Part shown: piece after piece, positions 11,139-23,327 of the stretch
How positions within the stretch are numbered: the first letter of the stretch is position 1
Layout of the letters: every line of letters starts with the position of its first letter
Origin: Linnemannia hyalina
Taxonomy: Eukaryota; Mortierellomycota; Mortierellomycetes; Mortierellales; Mortierellaceae
Direction: 5' to 3'
Assembly: GCA_019671135.1 (NCBI GenBank)
Contig: JAHRHY010000010.1
Span: forward strand, 868,001-932,000
Length of the DNA stretch: 64,000 nucleotides
The notes under the pieces: generated by a model
What the model was told of the DNA's origin: nothing
The model's database searches: none
Seen by the model: only the letters and a program-made list of their open reading frames with translations
Program-made: the position numbers and the translations under genes

Positions 11139-14100
11139 ATGTCACAACAGCAAAAGCAACAAAGGTCTTCTTTACCTAAATCGTGCAGTCTCCCTGCGCA
11201 ACTCTCGACCTTTTCATCATCATCGGGTCCTCTATTTCTGACGGGGGCTGCGCCTTTGTCGATCAGTCGAGCGCGCACCACGACGGTGACAAGTATCGAG
11301 TTTGGTGTAGGCTCGATCTCGGACTTTGGCCTCTTCGGCAAGGGCAAGGGCGTTGGCCTTTCTGTGACCGGGGTTCAGCTCTCTCGTCGACTTTTCGCCA
11401 AGGACGGCAGTGGGAGTCTCTTTGAGGGCGCGTTTACTTTTGAGGATCATTCTGGGAATGGCGATAATGACGGTGCAGCAGGTGCAGTGCCAAGAGATCA
11501 ACCACGCAGCAGACGTGTTAGCAGCACTGCCAGCGTCTGCAACGACATTAATGTCCGAACTGATCCAAAGTCGACCGACCGACAGCAACAGCAACAGCAA
11601 CGGCAGCAACAACAACAACAACAGCAGCAACAACAACAATCGCCACCATCCTCGACCTCTTCCTGCTCGTCCTCGTCCTCTTCGTCCATCTCCGGCGAGC
11701 CAGCTCCAGTTTCATCGTCTTCGTCTACTTCATTATCATCATCGACACCCTCTAAGGAAGAACAACATTGTGGTGTTGACAAAGACCAAGGACATTGCTC
11801 GAGCCCTCCTCCGCTGTCGTCGTCTCCTTCCCCTTCTCCTGTTTCCTCTCCTGCCCCCCCTGTGTCCCCTATTCTCTCATCCAACACTCGTCACCCCTGT
11901 GACAACAACAACACCAACCAGAAGGTTCGACAGCAAGACCACATTGCACCCCTTGGAAGTATAAAAGAAGGCCGACCATTGTCCAGCTGCTCTCCCTCTT
12001 CATCTTCAACCCCCTCGCACAGTCCCCATTCCCGCCACTTGAGCGCCAGTGCTGTTGTGACCCCGCACAAATATCTTCATCATCATCATCATCGACCCCC
12101 TCCAATTACTCCGGCCACCCTTGCACCACAAAAGCCTTACTCTTCCTTGAATAGCTCGCCTACCATTCCCTCCCCCTCTCCACGCGCGCCTCCCTCTCCC
12201 ATCGTCATTTACCGGTCGAGATCCATCACCTTTGCCACCTCCTCCTCACCCTCATCCGCCGCACTCAACATCTCCCCTGCAGAGTGCCACTCTCTCTCGC
12301 CCTCAACAGCCAGCCCCGCCGACGCAGCCTACTTTGCGCCTCGGACACTTTCCTTCAGACGCAAGGCCTCCTCCTTCTTCCTTTCACTGTCTTCGCCCTC
12401 CCTGCCCTCGCTCTACCAGTCCGGCAGCCAATCTTCAGCCTCGACCGACCCGGCTCACTTCCAACAAGCTCAAGCTCAAGCCAAGGCTCAAGCTCAACTA
12501 CAAGGCCATCAGCATCAAAAACAACAAGCTCAATACCGGTCGCCGGACTACTTGACTGCGTATTTTGCAGAGACACACCACGGGGCCAAGTCGTCGTCGT
12601 CGTGTCATCAAAAGGCGCGTTCGTCCTCGCTCTCTGTCATTGGCGCTGCCGGTCCGGGACTACTCCGCACTCAGCAGCAGCAACAGCAGTCTCTCTTTGC
12701 TAGACAAGGACAAGACAGGTCTCGCTCACACTCCCAAAACGTTGACTTTTCTTCGTCGTCTTCCTCCGCTTCATTTTTTTCTTCTCCATCTTCTCACACT
12801 CATTCTTCCCCATACTCTCCATCATCGGCTTGCCTTTCTGCGCCATTGTCGTCGAATGTAAAAAGAACGACTGCACCTTCTTTTCTTCTCCAAGTACTGG
12901 ATACACCTGCACCTTTGTCGTCATCGGCATTATTATCAACCCCACCCCATCCCATCTCCGCCACGTCCGTTCTTTCTTCCTCCCCACCTTCCCTTTATTC
13001 TGTCTCTCCACCAACCCGCCCCTCTTCCTCTCTTTCCTCTACTTCCTCTACTTCTACCACTTCTATTTCTTCCTCCTCACCCAAACACCACCGCAACTCC
13101 AACAGACACCACCATCACCACCACCACCACCAGCACGTCTTCTCCACCTCCCCTTCTCCCCTCGGAAAATACTCCTCCTCTCCAGGTTCAATCAACCACT
13201 CCATCGGCACGCGCCTTCACCACCACCACACAAAACACATCGCTGTCATCGCAACTACTACCCTCAACAACACCCACGTCACCTCTTCCCACAGCTCCGC
13301 CTCTGCCGGTACACGCTATCGTTCTCGCCACAGCACCGCTGCACCTTCCCTATACAGACCCATCATGATTCCTCGAAAAGCAAAACAGGCCGTCCTCTCG
13401 CTCGTCACCACTGAGCAGCCAAAATACGGCCCCTCACGGTCAACACAGTCCACAGTCCACGGAGGCGACTGGGGCGAGACCGCCGTTCCAGCGGCAGGTG
13501 GTCAGTGCCAACAACAAGGCGTCGAACCCAACTCTGCTAGCTCTGGGCAGGACCCTTGGATGATGGTCACTGGATCGGGGTTGAGTTATGCCAACATCAA
13601 TAGTGCTGGGCTCAGCTCGGCCTCAGGATTGCCTAGTAGTGTTGGCACACCTTTGACCGTGAGAGAGGATCAACTCAACAGGATGCCAGCCCTTCAGCTT
13701 CTGGACCGCAATGCTGATACGGATCCAGTGCTTGACATTGAAACTGCTCATCAGGTATGTTTATCCCGCTCATTGTTTTTTTGTCCTGTTGTAGCTGATG
13801 CATCCTACAAACTGACGGATTGAGTAGCAGCTAACCTGGTCTGGTTGTTTGTATTTTTTACCTTTTATTGTTCTAGATCCGCCTGCAACTACCCCGGAAA
13901 CTACGAAATGCTACAAAGTGGAATCTTGTGTATTCATCTGACCAGCATGGGATCAGCATGACGACCCTCTTCCACCGCTGCAAAGGCAAAGGACCCATGG
14001 TTCTCGCACTCAAGGACACCACTGATGCTGTAAGTCCCAAGCATGAATCTCTTGGTGTTGATCTCAAGTACACAGTGTGATATACGAGGGGGGACACAAG

Positions 14101-15105
14101 GAAAGTCATGCGTAAAATTATCTAATGACTTTTTTGTCCACTTGGACATTTTTTTACGATAGGTCTTCGGAGCGTTTGTGACCGAAGAGCTCAAGCCCAA
14201 CCTGACATACTATGGAACCGGCGAATGGTATGTGCCAAGAAGTGTGTACCCAGATACACAATCGGCCTGTCCTTGTCTGTGTTACCATAGCAGCTTGACG
14301 ATCTATCCAACCATCTAATAATTCGGTTTTTTTCACGTCTAGTTTTCTATGGAACGTAACCACCATGGCGACCAGTCCACAGCCTCCTTCTTCGCCATCA
14401 TTTCCGCCATACCCGATGCCTTCTCCATCGCCTTTCCAGCTCTCAAGCAATGTCTCCACACCTGTGGGGCGATCACCCTCGCCATCACCGCTCTCAACGA
14501 GCTCTACAACAAGCCAAGCAACAGGAAACAGTAACGACAGCAATAGCAGCGGAGGCGATCGGCGATATGATTTGCTTTTGGCCATGAACGATCGCATCGG
14601 TCGTTCACCATCTCCGCTTTCTGGATCACCCCACCAACAACATCTTGCCGGGTCACCTTCCAACTCTCCGGTAATTCACCCCAGCGACGCGACTTTGACA
14701 AGCAACAGCAGCCCAGCAAAGCCTCCAACCAGCGGCGGTCGCAAGAAGAAGCAAAAAATAGTGCAGTTCTGGAAGTGGACGGGGAAGAACGATTACATGG
14801 TCCTCTCTGAGCCTGGGTTCATTGGATTGGGCGGAGGCGATGGCAAGTTTGGACTATGGCTTCATTCTGATCTAGAGCGGGGCCATTCTGCGCGCTGTGC
14901 GACGTTCGATAACGAGCCTCTGGCAGCAGCGTGTAGGCACCCGATCCGACAATTGGCGGATGGTACCGTTGGTTCTCTGGCACCTCCTGTTAGGGTAGCG
15001 AGGGGGGATACACTAGGCGGCAACAACAGTCGAAGCAGTAGCCCGAAAGAAGACAAGGAAGAGTTTTATTGCCAGACCGTCGAGATCTGGTCAATGGCTC
15101 TGTAG
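11139..15105 (+). CDS. TLD-domain (Oxr1-like) protein with very long disordered N-terminus
   Basis: Exons 11139-13754, 13877-14029, 14163-14227 and 14343-15105 join in phase to give about 1,198 aa. The first ~870 residues are Ser/Pro/Gln/His-rich, with poly-Gln near 11580-11640 and poly-His near 13100-13130. The C-terminal ~325 residues are a TLD domain: LPRKLRNATKWNLVYSSDQHG, the MTTLFHRCKGKGPMVLALKD block, FGAFVTEEL, YYGTGECFLWN, then WKWTGKNDYMVLSE, IGLGGGDGKFGLWL and final EIW. TLD proteins (OXR1, NCOA7) act in oxidative-stress resistance and bind or disassemble V-ATPase. Unusually, about 135 low-complexity residues split the domain between FLWN and the WKW strand. I chose the ATG at MSQQQKQ; an in-frame upstream ATG at 10980 would add 53 aa. 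Confidence 0.85.
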
Positions 15106-15215
15106 TGTACCCATATATTGTTTTACGTCCATCATCATAATTAAAAAGAAAAAGCATTAATCGACAAAATTTTCAGAGACGTTTTTATTTTGAATGTGTT
15201 TTGTTGTGCGTTTTT

Positions 15216-18200
15216 TCAAGAGCTGGCAAAGAGGGGACCGAAAACTGCAGGATCGAGTTCTCGCAGAATCGTCAAGTCCTTCTCGAGTCCGCTTGGAAGA
15301 GAGTCGTCCGTGATCTTGGGTTGACAGATCTCAATGCAGAGGCGCATGGATCTGACGAGACTTTCGTCAAGGCGCATCTGTTCCTGCTCCAATTGCGACT
15401 TTATCGGTTCATCCTTGGATGACGACGACGACGACGAAGACGAAGACGATGTTGAGTCGAGTGAGAATATCCGTGAGTTTGCCCAGCATTTGCAAATAGT
15501 CGCCAGGAGCTGTCCACGATTCCTTGGGATTCTACTCGTAATGAAGTATGAAACCACAGTGTTACAACTGTTAACAACCAGACCTTGAAAGAGTCCCCCC
15601 AAAACGAAAAATGAAGACACGCTTAGTTAACAAAGTATTTTTACCTAGCGCGAGAGACATCCATGATCTGGTAAAGAGCCTCAGAAGCCCTCCAAGCCAG
15701 CGTCAAGCTCTCAAGTCTGACATCTGGAGGGGAAGAAGGGAAAGGGTACTCGAGGATGCGACAGAGGTACGGGATCAGTGTTGGGAGGTACTTGATCGTC
15801 AGGGAGCCCATTCCAAAGATTCCTTGGAATCTACTTCGAAGTGAAGGGTCCGAAGAATCCTGGAGGAGGAACTCAAGTGGGACGACGGGGCGTACGAGTC
15901 GTGCAACCCATTCTAGAATGACGGTTCGGTATTCCTTGGACGGGCTGGCGCGTTTGAAGCTTCCCAGGAGTCCGTGGATGAACAGGTTCTCGACCGTGAG
16001 TGCTGTTCCTGAAGATTGTTGGCCAAGTTGGATGTGGTGTGAGTCGTCTGTGGTCGATGTTGGTTTATCACCTGGCTCAGTATTGACGAGAATCAAGGTC
16101 AAGTAGGCTCCAAAAGCGGCATTCAAGACCTCCAAAGAATACTCTGAATCACCAGAGTCCTCTGCTCCGGGGGCGGGTGAGAACATGGCCTGAATAGGCG
16201 CCAAAAGCGGCGTGAGCGTCCGTTCCAGAACTTGATCCAACCCTGTCCTCTCAAAGATCTTGATCCATATCCTTGACTCTGCCGCAGGTCTTGGCCTACC
16301 CGCTCCCTGCTGATCAATCGCGTTGTTACTGTTGTTGTCGGTGCTATGGTAACGGAGTAGAAATCGACTCAGCAGATTCAATCCTCTGACTCGGTACCGG
16401 AAACTAACAGTCTCGGTCAAAGCCAAGATAGGCCCCACGAGCACCATAAACACTTCCAGAATACGACCCCGATCCTGAATGGGTTGTTGAGCACACCACT
16501 CCGCTATCGGCACGGCTTCCAGAAAATCCACGTCCCACCTCTTGGGCAGCGTAGGGTCGTTATCTTCCTCAGATCTGTTATCCATCCTCGTCCAGAATTC
16601 GTTCTCGTCGTTCGGTGTGTCTCCTACGGGAGCAATCTTGAATCGGGTGCTCTTACCCTGTTGTTCCATCTGGTGTTGTTGTTGGCGAGTAATATCCTTG
16701 TCTGTGTCTTCTCCTCCGATAGTAGTGATGGTACCATCATCCTTACTACTGCCACTACTACCACTACTAGCTCTCTCCGCCATCGCGATTGCCTTCTGCT
16801 GCTGCTGGTAGTCCTGCAGTCTCAATTTCTCCTGATGTATCTCAATCGTCGCCTGTGCCCTCTGCGCAACCTTGTGCGCCTGGACATTGGCGAAGCAAGG
16901 CCGGATTTCCTTTTCGAGGATTTGAATGACATGATCCGAGAAACTGCCTGGAATCATGATCGCGTTGCTGCCGTTGCGGTCCTGGCGGTGGTCATGCGAG
17001 TTGTCGTCATCCTTCGGTCCTGACGGTACAGACCAGTAGGTGTATTTGATAATCATGGTGAGATTTTGTTCCGCTTGGGCCATTGTCGCGTGAAAGAGAG
17101 AAGGGTAGCGGAAGTTCCAGACGTCTTTGGGGTTTGTGAACGCTGCGCATGCCATGATCACTCTGTGCAGGGTATATGTGTTGTCAACCTAAACGATTTC
17201 ATTTGTCGTTAGTACACCCAGATCTTAACTTTATAGAGCTACAACATTCACGACAGTGTTGAGAGAAGAGGAGGGAGGACGCATACCGATTGGATCCGCA
17301 AGATTTGGCCCAGACACTCCAGTAGCAAAGGCACTGATTCTGCAAACAAGGCTGCGATCCTAACGTTGTCCGGTGAGTCTAAAATACGGAAATACTAAGT
17401 CAATTTTCGAGTTGGCTAATAGATTTTGAACAAGTAGTTCGACTTGCGTGGGTTCAAAAATAACATCTCGAAATTTACCTTCAAGGTGGCTACGGCTCGC
17501 AAAAACCCTGGGTATCCGCAGCTTTTCGCATACCCACAGCGCCAATCCCCAGTCTGCCTGAGGAGCTGTCACTTCTGTAGAAGCAAGGTCTGCATTTGTC
17601 GTGTTGTTCAGTGTGAATAATCGCAATACTGTGGTCGCAAACTGAACAAACGGCGTCATCTAGAAAGTAAACGTAAATAATTAGCAATGACACGTCGATT
17701 TTTCTGAATAGAGGCTACCATTTTCTTCGAACAGGGCATTATAGTCGTAGTCTGGGTACCTGTGTTGACTGTGCGAACGGTGTGGTTGTCATGGATCCGA
17801 GTGACCGAACCATCTGGGTGTCGGAGAAAGACTTTACTAGGAGCTCAATGAACCTATCACAACAAGGTCGGTCAGTTAAAGTGTTTTATAACTTTTCCGC
17901 GAAGGGCCGAGTATCTGTCCCGTTCATAGATCGTCACCTTGTTGCCTGGGGAGATTCTTGATGAGAGCTACAGCCATTCATTGCCATGGTGAGGAGAGCG
18001 TCCACACGTTTATCGTTCCAGCTCTGGCAAGATGGTTCCAACTCGTTGTTTCTTTGTGAGATCCTGACAAGTGCGAGTATTCCAGTGGCAAGAGCCAGTC
18101 TCTCGCTTGCCAGCTTGACCATCTCCTGACCCCTGGTCATGATCTATGAATATAGCAATAGTATCGTCAGCGTCCTTTCTGCTGCCGGTGCACGAGTAGT

Positions 18201-18797
18201 TTGATCCGCATAGGAATAAGGTAAATTGCACTGCCGTTATCCACCTACTTGATCCTGGAGCTCTCCTTTACTGATCAATGTCCGCAAGGGTTCCGCCTTT
18301 TCAAACGCAACATTAAGCTGCTCCTGAAAGGCCTCCCTGACAAGCGGCCAGTCGTCACTCAACCCGCGTGCTATTGCGATCCAAGCGTCCAGCTGATCCT
18401 GATCGACTTTTGTCTCCACATCCTTAGCTTCTTCTTCAACTCCTGCAGCCTAGTTAGGAAAAAAGGCAAGAAATGCGTCAATGTTTTGTTCAATCCCAGG
18501 GTGGCATATCAATCGAGAATGACCTTTCCATTCAAGCAAGAAGGCACGAAAAAAAAGAAGCTGTACCTTCGCTGCGACAAGGGTTACGAGCCCGATTGAG
18601 CTTTTGGCGCGAACTTCTGGGCGATCTTGCCTGCTCTGCGATAACAGAGCCTCTAACTGAGCTGTGCAGTAAAAAACAATAAGAAGTGAGGTGCGATGAT
18701 TAGATGCAAGAATGGAGTGAATCCGCTCTTTTCATTCATCATGCGAGCTCTGAACCATGTTCCTGAGATGCTTGTTCCGCTTGCCTTCAGGCTCCAT
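15216..18797 (-). CDS. TTI2: TELO2-interacting protein 2 (Tti2), TTT complex subunit
   Basis: I assemble nine exons: 18797-18756, 18656-18567, 18449-18249, 18143-17938, 17853-17760, 17659-17479, 17378-17287, 17188-15645 and 15534-15216, all in phase, giving about 922 aa. The C-terminal half matches the Tti2 family: the LVGPILALTETVSFRYRVRG segment, LLSRFLLRY, ERTGLDQVLERTLTPLL and helical HEAT-like repeats to the end. Tti2 works with Tel2 and Tti1 as a cochaperone that stabilises PIKK kinases (TOR, ATM, ATR). Large acidic/Gln/Ser insertions make it longer than animal TTI2. The first exon uses a weak donor (GTTCAG) and is the least certain part. It shares a ~240-bp divergent promoter with the endonuclease V gene. 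Confidence 0.78.
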
Positions 18798-19039
18798 GGT
18801 TCATTCAATTCAAGGTCGTGTTGCAAAGTGAAAGTACAAAGAGATCTTTCTCGTCCGCCCAACGTTTCATAACTTGTCACCGTGACCGTTCATCGAACAA
18901 TTGGGAACAAAAATTCGTGGCGGTGTTCTCACCCTGGACTGCGGCTCCACCCTGGAGGCACTCAAAAAAAACAAGAGACGAGGAAACCATTACCTTTTCT
19001 CTCACTCAATCACTCATTCGCTCATTCACATAACCTTCA

Positions 19040-20187
19040 ATGACCAGCACTACCAGCGATACCGGCAGTAGCACCTACAGCGTCCCCTCCAAAGACCAAA
19101 AACAGGAATGGGCAAAGTAACCAACCGCGCATCCTCAATCTCCGTCCACTCTCGTTTTTCAACCTGGCTCCACTCCCTTTTTCTGACCTCGTACTTACAC
19201 TTCCTTCCCTTCTTTCACCCCAATTGACCCTTCCCAACATAGACAACAATCAATCCTCAAGTCAAATCTTGTGGTTGTAGATGACCATCCAGATTGGTCT
19301 TTGACGCTCAAGGACGACAACACCCATCGCCTTGAATCCACAAAAGGGCTGCAATATGTTGGTGGCGTCGATCTCAGTTTCATTGTTGGCAACAACGAAG
19401 ATGCCATTGCGTCGCTTATCGTTCTCTCATACCCCGATTTCAAGGTACTTTGGAAGGGATCACACACACACGAGCAATTAAGACGTGACGATGACAGACG
19501 CTCGATTAACAGGTTGACACTCCAATTGGAAACTAGGTTGTGTATGAGAATCACGCTAAAGTCAAGTTGACGCTTCCCTACATTGCAGGCTTCCTGGCTT
19601 TCCGAGAAGTTGAACCTCTCCTGGACTTGATCTCGACACTCCGATCCACTCATCCCGAATTCGAGCCACAAGTGATCCTAGTCGACGGCTGTGGCATCCT
19701 CCACCCACGCGGGTTCGGTCTCGCCAGTCACCTGGGTCTTCTCTCCAACATCCCCACAGTCGGATGCTCCAAGAACTACCTTGTCATCGACAATGACGGC
19801 CCTCTGTTGGGATCAAACCCTACAGCGTTGAAGAAGGACTTCAAAAAGTTTGTCACGACCCATCCAGAAACCCATGGCCTCATGCCCTTAACGGGGACGG
19901 TGACGGGGAAAACCTACGGAGCAGCATTGGCGGCAGCGACGGGAAAAGCGGCCGAGGGTGCACAAAACCCGATTTTTGTGTCGATTGGGCATAAGGTCTC
20001 GTTGGAGACTGCTGTGGCGCTGGTGAGGGCTTGTTCTCGGTTCCGGGTGCCTGAGCCCATTCGACAGGCGGATTTGAAGAGCAGGAATGAGATTCGGAAA
20101 TGGTGCCAGCAGCAGGAGAAGGACGCCGCTCTGGCTCTTGCAACTGTCGGGGCTACTATTACAACAGCAACAGCTGTAGCCAATTGA
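19040..20187 (+). CDS. ENDOV: Endonuclease V
   Basis: Exons 19040-19116, about 19243-19444 and 19537-20187 give about 309 aa. All the family hallmarks are visible: GGVDLSF with catalytic Asp69, LPYIAGFLAFREV with the PY..G wedge and Glu117, VILVDGCGILHPRGFGLASHLG with Asp143, a KNYL-type lysine after GCS, and IGHKVSLETAV near the C-terminus. Eukaryotic EndoV cleaves RNA one nucleotide 3' of inosine; bacterial forms cut deaminated DNA. The N-terminal ~60 residues are variable, as usual. The protein has an Ala/Thr-rich tail. It is divergent from TTI2, with the starts about 240 bp apart. Confidence 0.93.
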
Positions 20188-20495
20188 CCGTTTTGCAGTT
20201 CATTTTACTTCAGGCACAAAAGTAAACTTGAAAAGGAAAAAAAAAAAAAGCATATAAAAATTGCCTGAAATGCTATTTTGTTGTTTCGGATGGATGTCTG
20301 GTCTGGGCACGAGCATCTCTTGGCTAAGCACACGGGAAGGCAGGAAGGAGCTGGGAGGTCAGGGAGGGAGAAAAGAAGGACCGCGCGCCCAAAGAGGACC
20401 TCGAATATTTTATCGTTTCCGATCCCTGTCTCTTTTACTCTTTTCTCCTCTTTTACATCCTCTTACTCTCTCCAAACAACCATTTCATTCAAGCC
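20188..20495. other. Short intergenic, promoter of DUF1748 gene
   Basis: An A-rich 3' end after endonuclease V, then a GA-rich to CT-rich transition with a pyrimidine-rich leader (20410-20480) just before the DUF1748 start. Nothing else is seen. Confidence 0.5.
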
Positions 20496-21089
20496 ATGAT
20501 CGGAAAACTCGCCCACTACGCCGCCGACGCCATCCTCGTCTCTGCCGTCATCGCCGGCATCAAGCGTAGCACCGTACGAGACTATTTTCCTTTCTTCCGC
20601 TTCATTTCATTCCTCTCTCACTCCACCTCTTTGACACGCGCTGGATGGGACACTCCAGAGGAAAAAGATGATGACCCTTCAAGTGTCAAAGTGTTGATAG
20701 CTGCCTGTCGTTAACCTTTCCTTTTTCTTTCCTATCGCTCTTCTTTGTTCTCTATTTCTATTGAACCCCATTCCGGCTTCATTTTTTATCGACACTTCTT
20801 TCAGGGTTTGAGGTACGCACTTATCACTTATCACACCACTTGTCCAAGTTATCACAAAAAGTCGCGTGTCATGATCTGTGTCAACCCATGAACACCACTC
20901 CATACCATCACATAAACTAACCATGTTTTACTTGGCCAACCACGAAACAATAATAGCGTTGCTACTGAGAAGATCGAGAGCGGCGATGTCCGCTCCTACG
21001 TCGAGAAGTACCTGTCTGTCGGCGAGGTTGTCATCGACCAGACCGCCGCCTTCATGGCCACCTCTTCCTACTTTGAGCGCAAGCGGTAA
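20496..21089 (+). CDS. DUF1748 small mitochondrial-type protein (Mco6-like)
   Basis: Exons 20496-20573, 20805-20812 and 20957-21089 give 72 aa. The middle exon is only 8 nt (GGTTTGAG) and encodes the Gly-Leu and part of Ser in the KRSTGLS junction; without it the frame and the conserved motif are lost. The protein has the DUF1748 layout: HYAADAILVSAVIAGIKRSTG (one membrane helix), then IESGDVRSYVEKYLSVGE, and an SSYFERKR C-terminus. The family is small, fungal, and includes yeast Mco6, found in mitochondria; its function is unknown. Family assignment is firm from pattern; localisation is inferred. Confidence 0.88.
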
Positions 21090-21689
21090 ATACAGCCCCA
21101 CACAGCCAGCACCTACTTTCTGGAACCCCCACTTTGAAGGATAATCCATTTTGGGCGCATGATACGGGAAATAACGGATACTCTCTTGGAGCAACAGCCA
21201 CACAACATATCAGCATTGACTTTACGGTAGTCAAGGAGGCATTTTCATATTAAACGAGGCATTCTTAATCTACCATCCAATCGGCGTTTTTTTTTGTTCT
21301 GTTTCTATGTCTCGAAAGGGGGGGGGGGTTTCATGTTTTCCTTAGTTGATTACCCATCGCGATCGTTCTGTCGTTTCTATTCCTTTGCCCTTATTATTTC
21401 TCCCATATCAAGTTATTTAAGATGACTCCTTACAATTGCTCCTCCGTTCAGGTGCCGCCCAAGGTGTTCAATTTGCTCCGCAGTGGATATGGAACGCGTG
21501 TAAGAGTAACATTCGCAATCATTTCTTTTCATTATTTATTGATATTTTTTTTTTCGAGAGAGGTCTGAGATAATAGAGTATGAAGAGCAAAAAAAAAAAG
21601 ATAGATCAAAGAAAAAAGAGGAAAAAAAAAAAGAAACCAAGCCAGACACAAACCACAAACCCAGTTTTCTTTGCCAACCCACCAAATAA
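21090..21689. other. Intergenic between convergent genes
   Basis: A 600-bp space holding 3' UTRs: T- and A-rich runs and a G9 tract near 21319. A short open stretch from about 21421 shows no family resemblance and I do not call it. Confidence 0.5.
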
Positions 21690-23327
21690 TCAGTTGCGAC
21701 AATTGGTCTCGACGACAATATCAAAGCCGGCGTTGGGGGCGACGGACGACTGACCAGGCTTGTAGCTGGGGATCTTGTAAGGGTGACCCTGCCAGTCCCA
21801 GGCTGTGACCCATTCGGGCTCGTAGGACTTTTGGGTCGAGTTGTGGACGTGGACGCGGACTATTGTCGGCTTGCCGTCGTCAGAAACTTTGACGTTCAAG
21901 GTTGGGATCGCGGCCGAGATGTCGAGAGTAGTGGTTGTAGTCGCTCCACTGGCGGCAGGAGGAGGAGGAGGAGGAGGGGGAGGAGGGGCAGCAGCAGCAG
22001 GGGTAGGGGCCGGTGTGGGGGGTTGATGTTGGTTGTTGTTGTCGGTGGGCTTGGGCGCAATGACGGTAGCAGGGGCGGTGACGGTAGGTACTTGGACTTG
22101 AGGAGGGGTCACGGTTGGAATGGTGACACTTGGAGGAGCAGGGGCGGCAGGAGGAGTAGGTGCAGCAGAGGGAGCAGGAGGCTTGGGTGTGTCCAAAGCA
22201 CCGGACGAACTACCACGCAAGAAGCGCGCCGCGCTGGCCGCAAGGCCGGACTGACGCGCAATCCCCGCATCCCACATCATCACACCTCCAAAGTTTGAGT
22301 ACGACTTGACCGAGGCCAAGATGTTGTTCAATCGAGCGGCATCAATCACACCAGTCCCCGCAGCTCCCGGACCACCAGGGACACCGAGCAAGATGCGGAC
22401 ATTCTTGTTAAGCGAGACAGTTGTGGCCCAGTTGTTCCAAGTCGCAAAGTTGAAGCTGGAGCCTGAACCAAAACTGTTGACGCCACAGTAGTTGTTGTAG
22501 AACTGGACCCAGACCAAGTCGAACCAGGAGTGTTCCAATGCGTCCTTGGTCGCCATATCAGGGTAAGGGCACTGCGGGGCCGCGGTAATGTAGTAGCGAC
22601 GAGCACCACCGGAGGCCGCAAACTTGGTCCTCAACGAATCCACAAAGGCAACATACCCTGCATTCTGACCCGACTCCAAATCCAAATCAACACCATCCAA
22701 AATCGCATCCCCAAATGGTCTCGTACCTGAGGAACCCCCCAAAAACAGATCCCAGATCTGATCTGCAAACGTACGCCCCGCCGCGGCATCCGGTAAGGAA
22801 TAAGCACCCGAGGCACCACCTATAGAAATAACAATGGCCTTTCCGCTGGCTTGACATGCTTTGATATCTTGACCGATCTTGGGGCAGTTGAGGATGGTGG
22901 TACCGGGGAAGGTTTGTTCGCAGTGGTTGGCGAGGTTGAGGATGGGACGACCGTTTTGGATCTGGGAGATGAAGGCCAAGGCAAAGACGTTGACGGTTCC
23001 GTCCTGGCAGTAGTCGATCAAGTCGCCTTCCTTTCCACCCGCGTACGACACCGAGCTATTGTAATAAGATAATGACAAAGAAAGAAGAGGGTTGAGTGAA
23101 GGAAAGTTTCCATGGATATGTCGCTTTGGGCAGACGGCGAAGCACAAAAATAAAATAAAGCAATGCACAGGGTTTATTTGAACGCGAAAAAAGATATAAA
23201 TTGGGACTTACTTTTGACCCCAGTAGTTGACGACGTTGATGCGGCTGAGGGGATCGAAGGCACAGACCGACTGGCCAAGAAGAGCAGCGACCGAGGCCAC
23301 GTAGAGTGCGCTGCGAAGGAGCTTCAT
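21690..23327 (-). CDS. Secreted class III-type GH18 chitinase with Pro-rich linker and C-terminal domain
   Basis: Two exons, 23327-23212 and 23055-21690, give 493 aa. A signal peptide (about 1-23, ending SVCA) leads into the GH18 barrel, whose first strand reads INVVNYWGQNSVSYAGG across the splice junction. The catalytic motif DGVDLDLE lies at 159-166 with acid Glu166, preceded by ISIGGASGAYS; YNNYCG and GVMMWDAG are the late barrel strands. After ~330 there is an Ala/Pro/Thr linker with a poly-Pro run, then a ~75-residue C-terminal module with many aromatics and a terminal Cys, probably binding polysaccharide or anchoring to the wall. The enzyme hydrolyses chitin during growth or wall remodelling. 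Confidence 0.93.

Noticed and set aside
12700..13014. Minus-strand frames across the TLD gene N-terminus
   Set aside because: They are shadows of Ser-, His- and Gln-rich codons read on the other strand.
21421..21510. Short open stretch downstream of the DUF1748 gene
   Set aside because: About 27 codons, no conserved pattern, and the DUF1748 stop at 21087 already completes the family.
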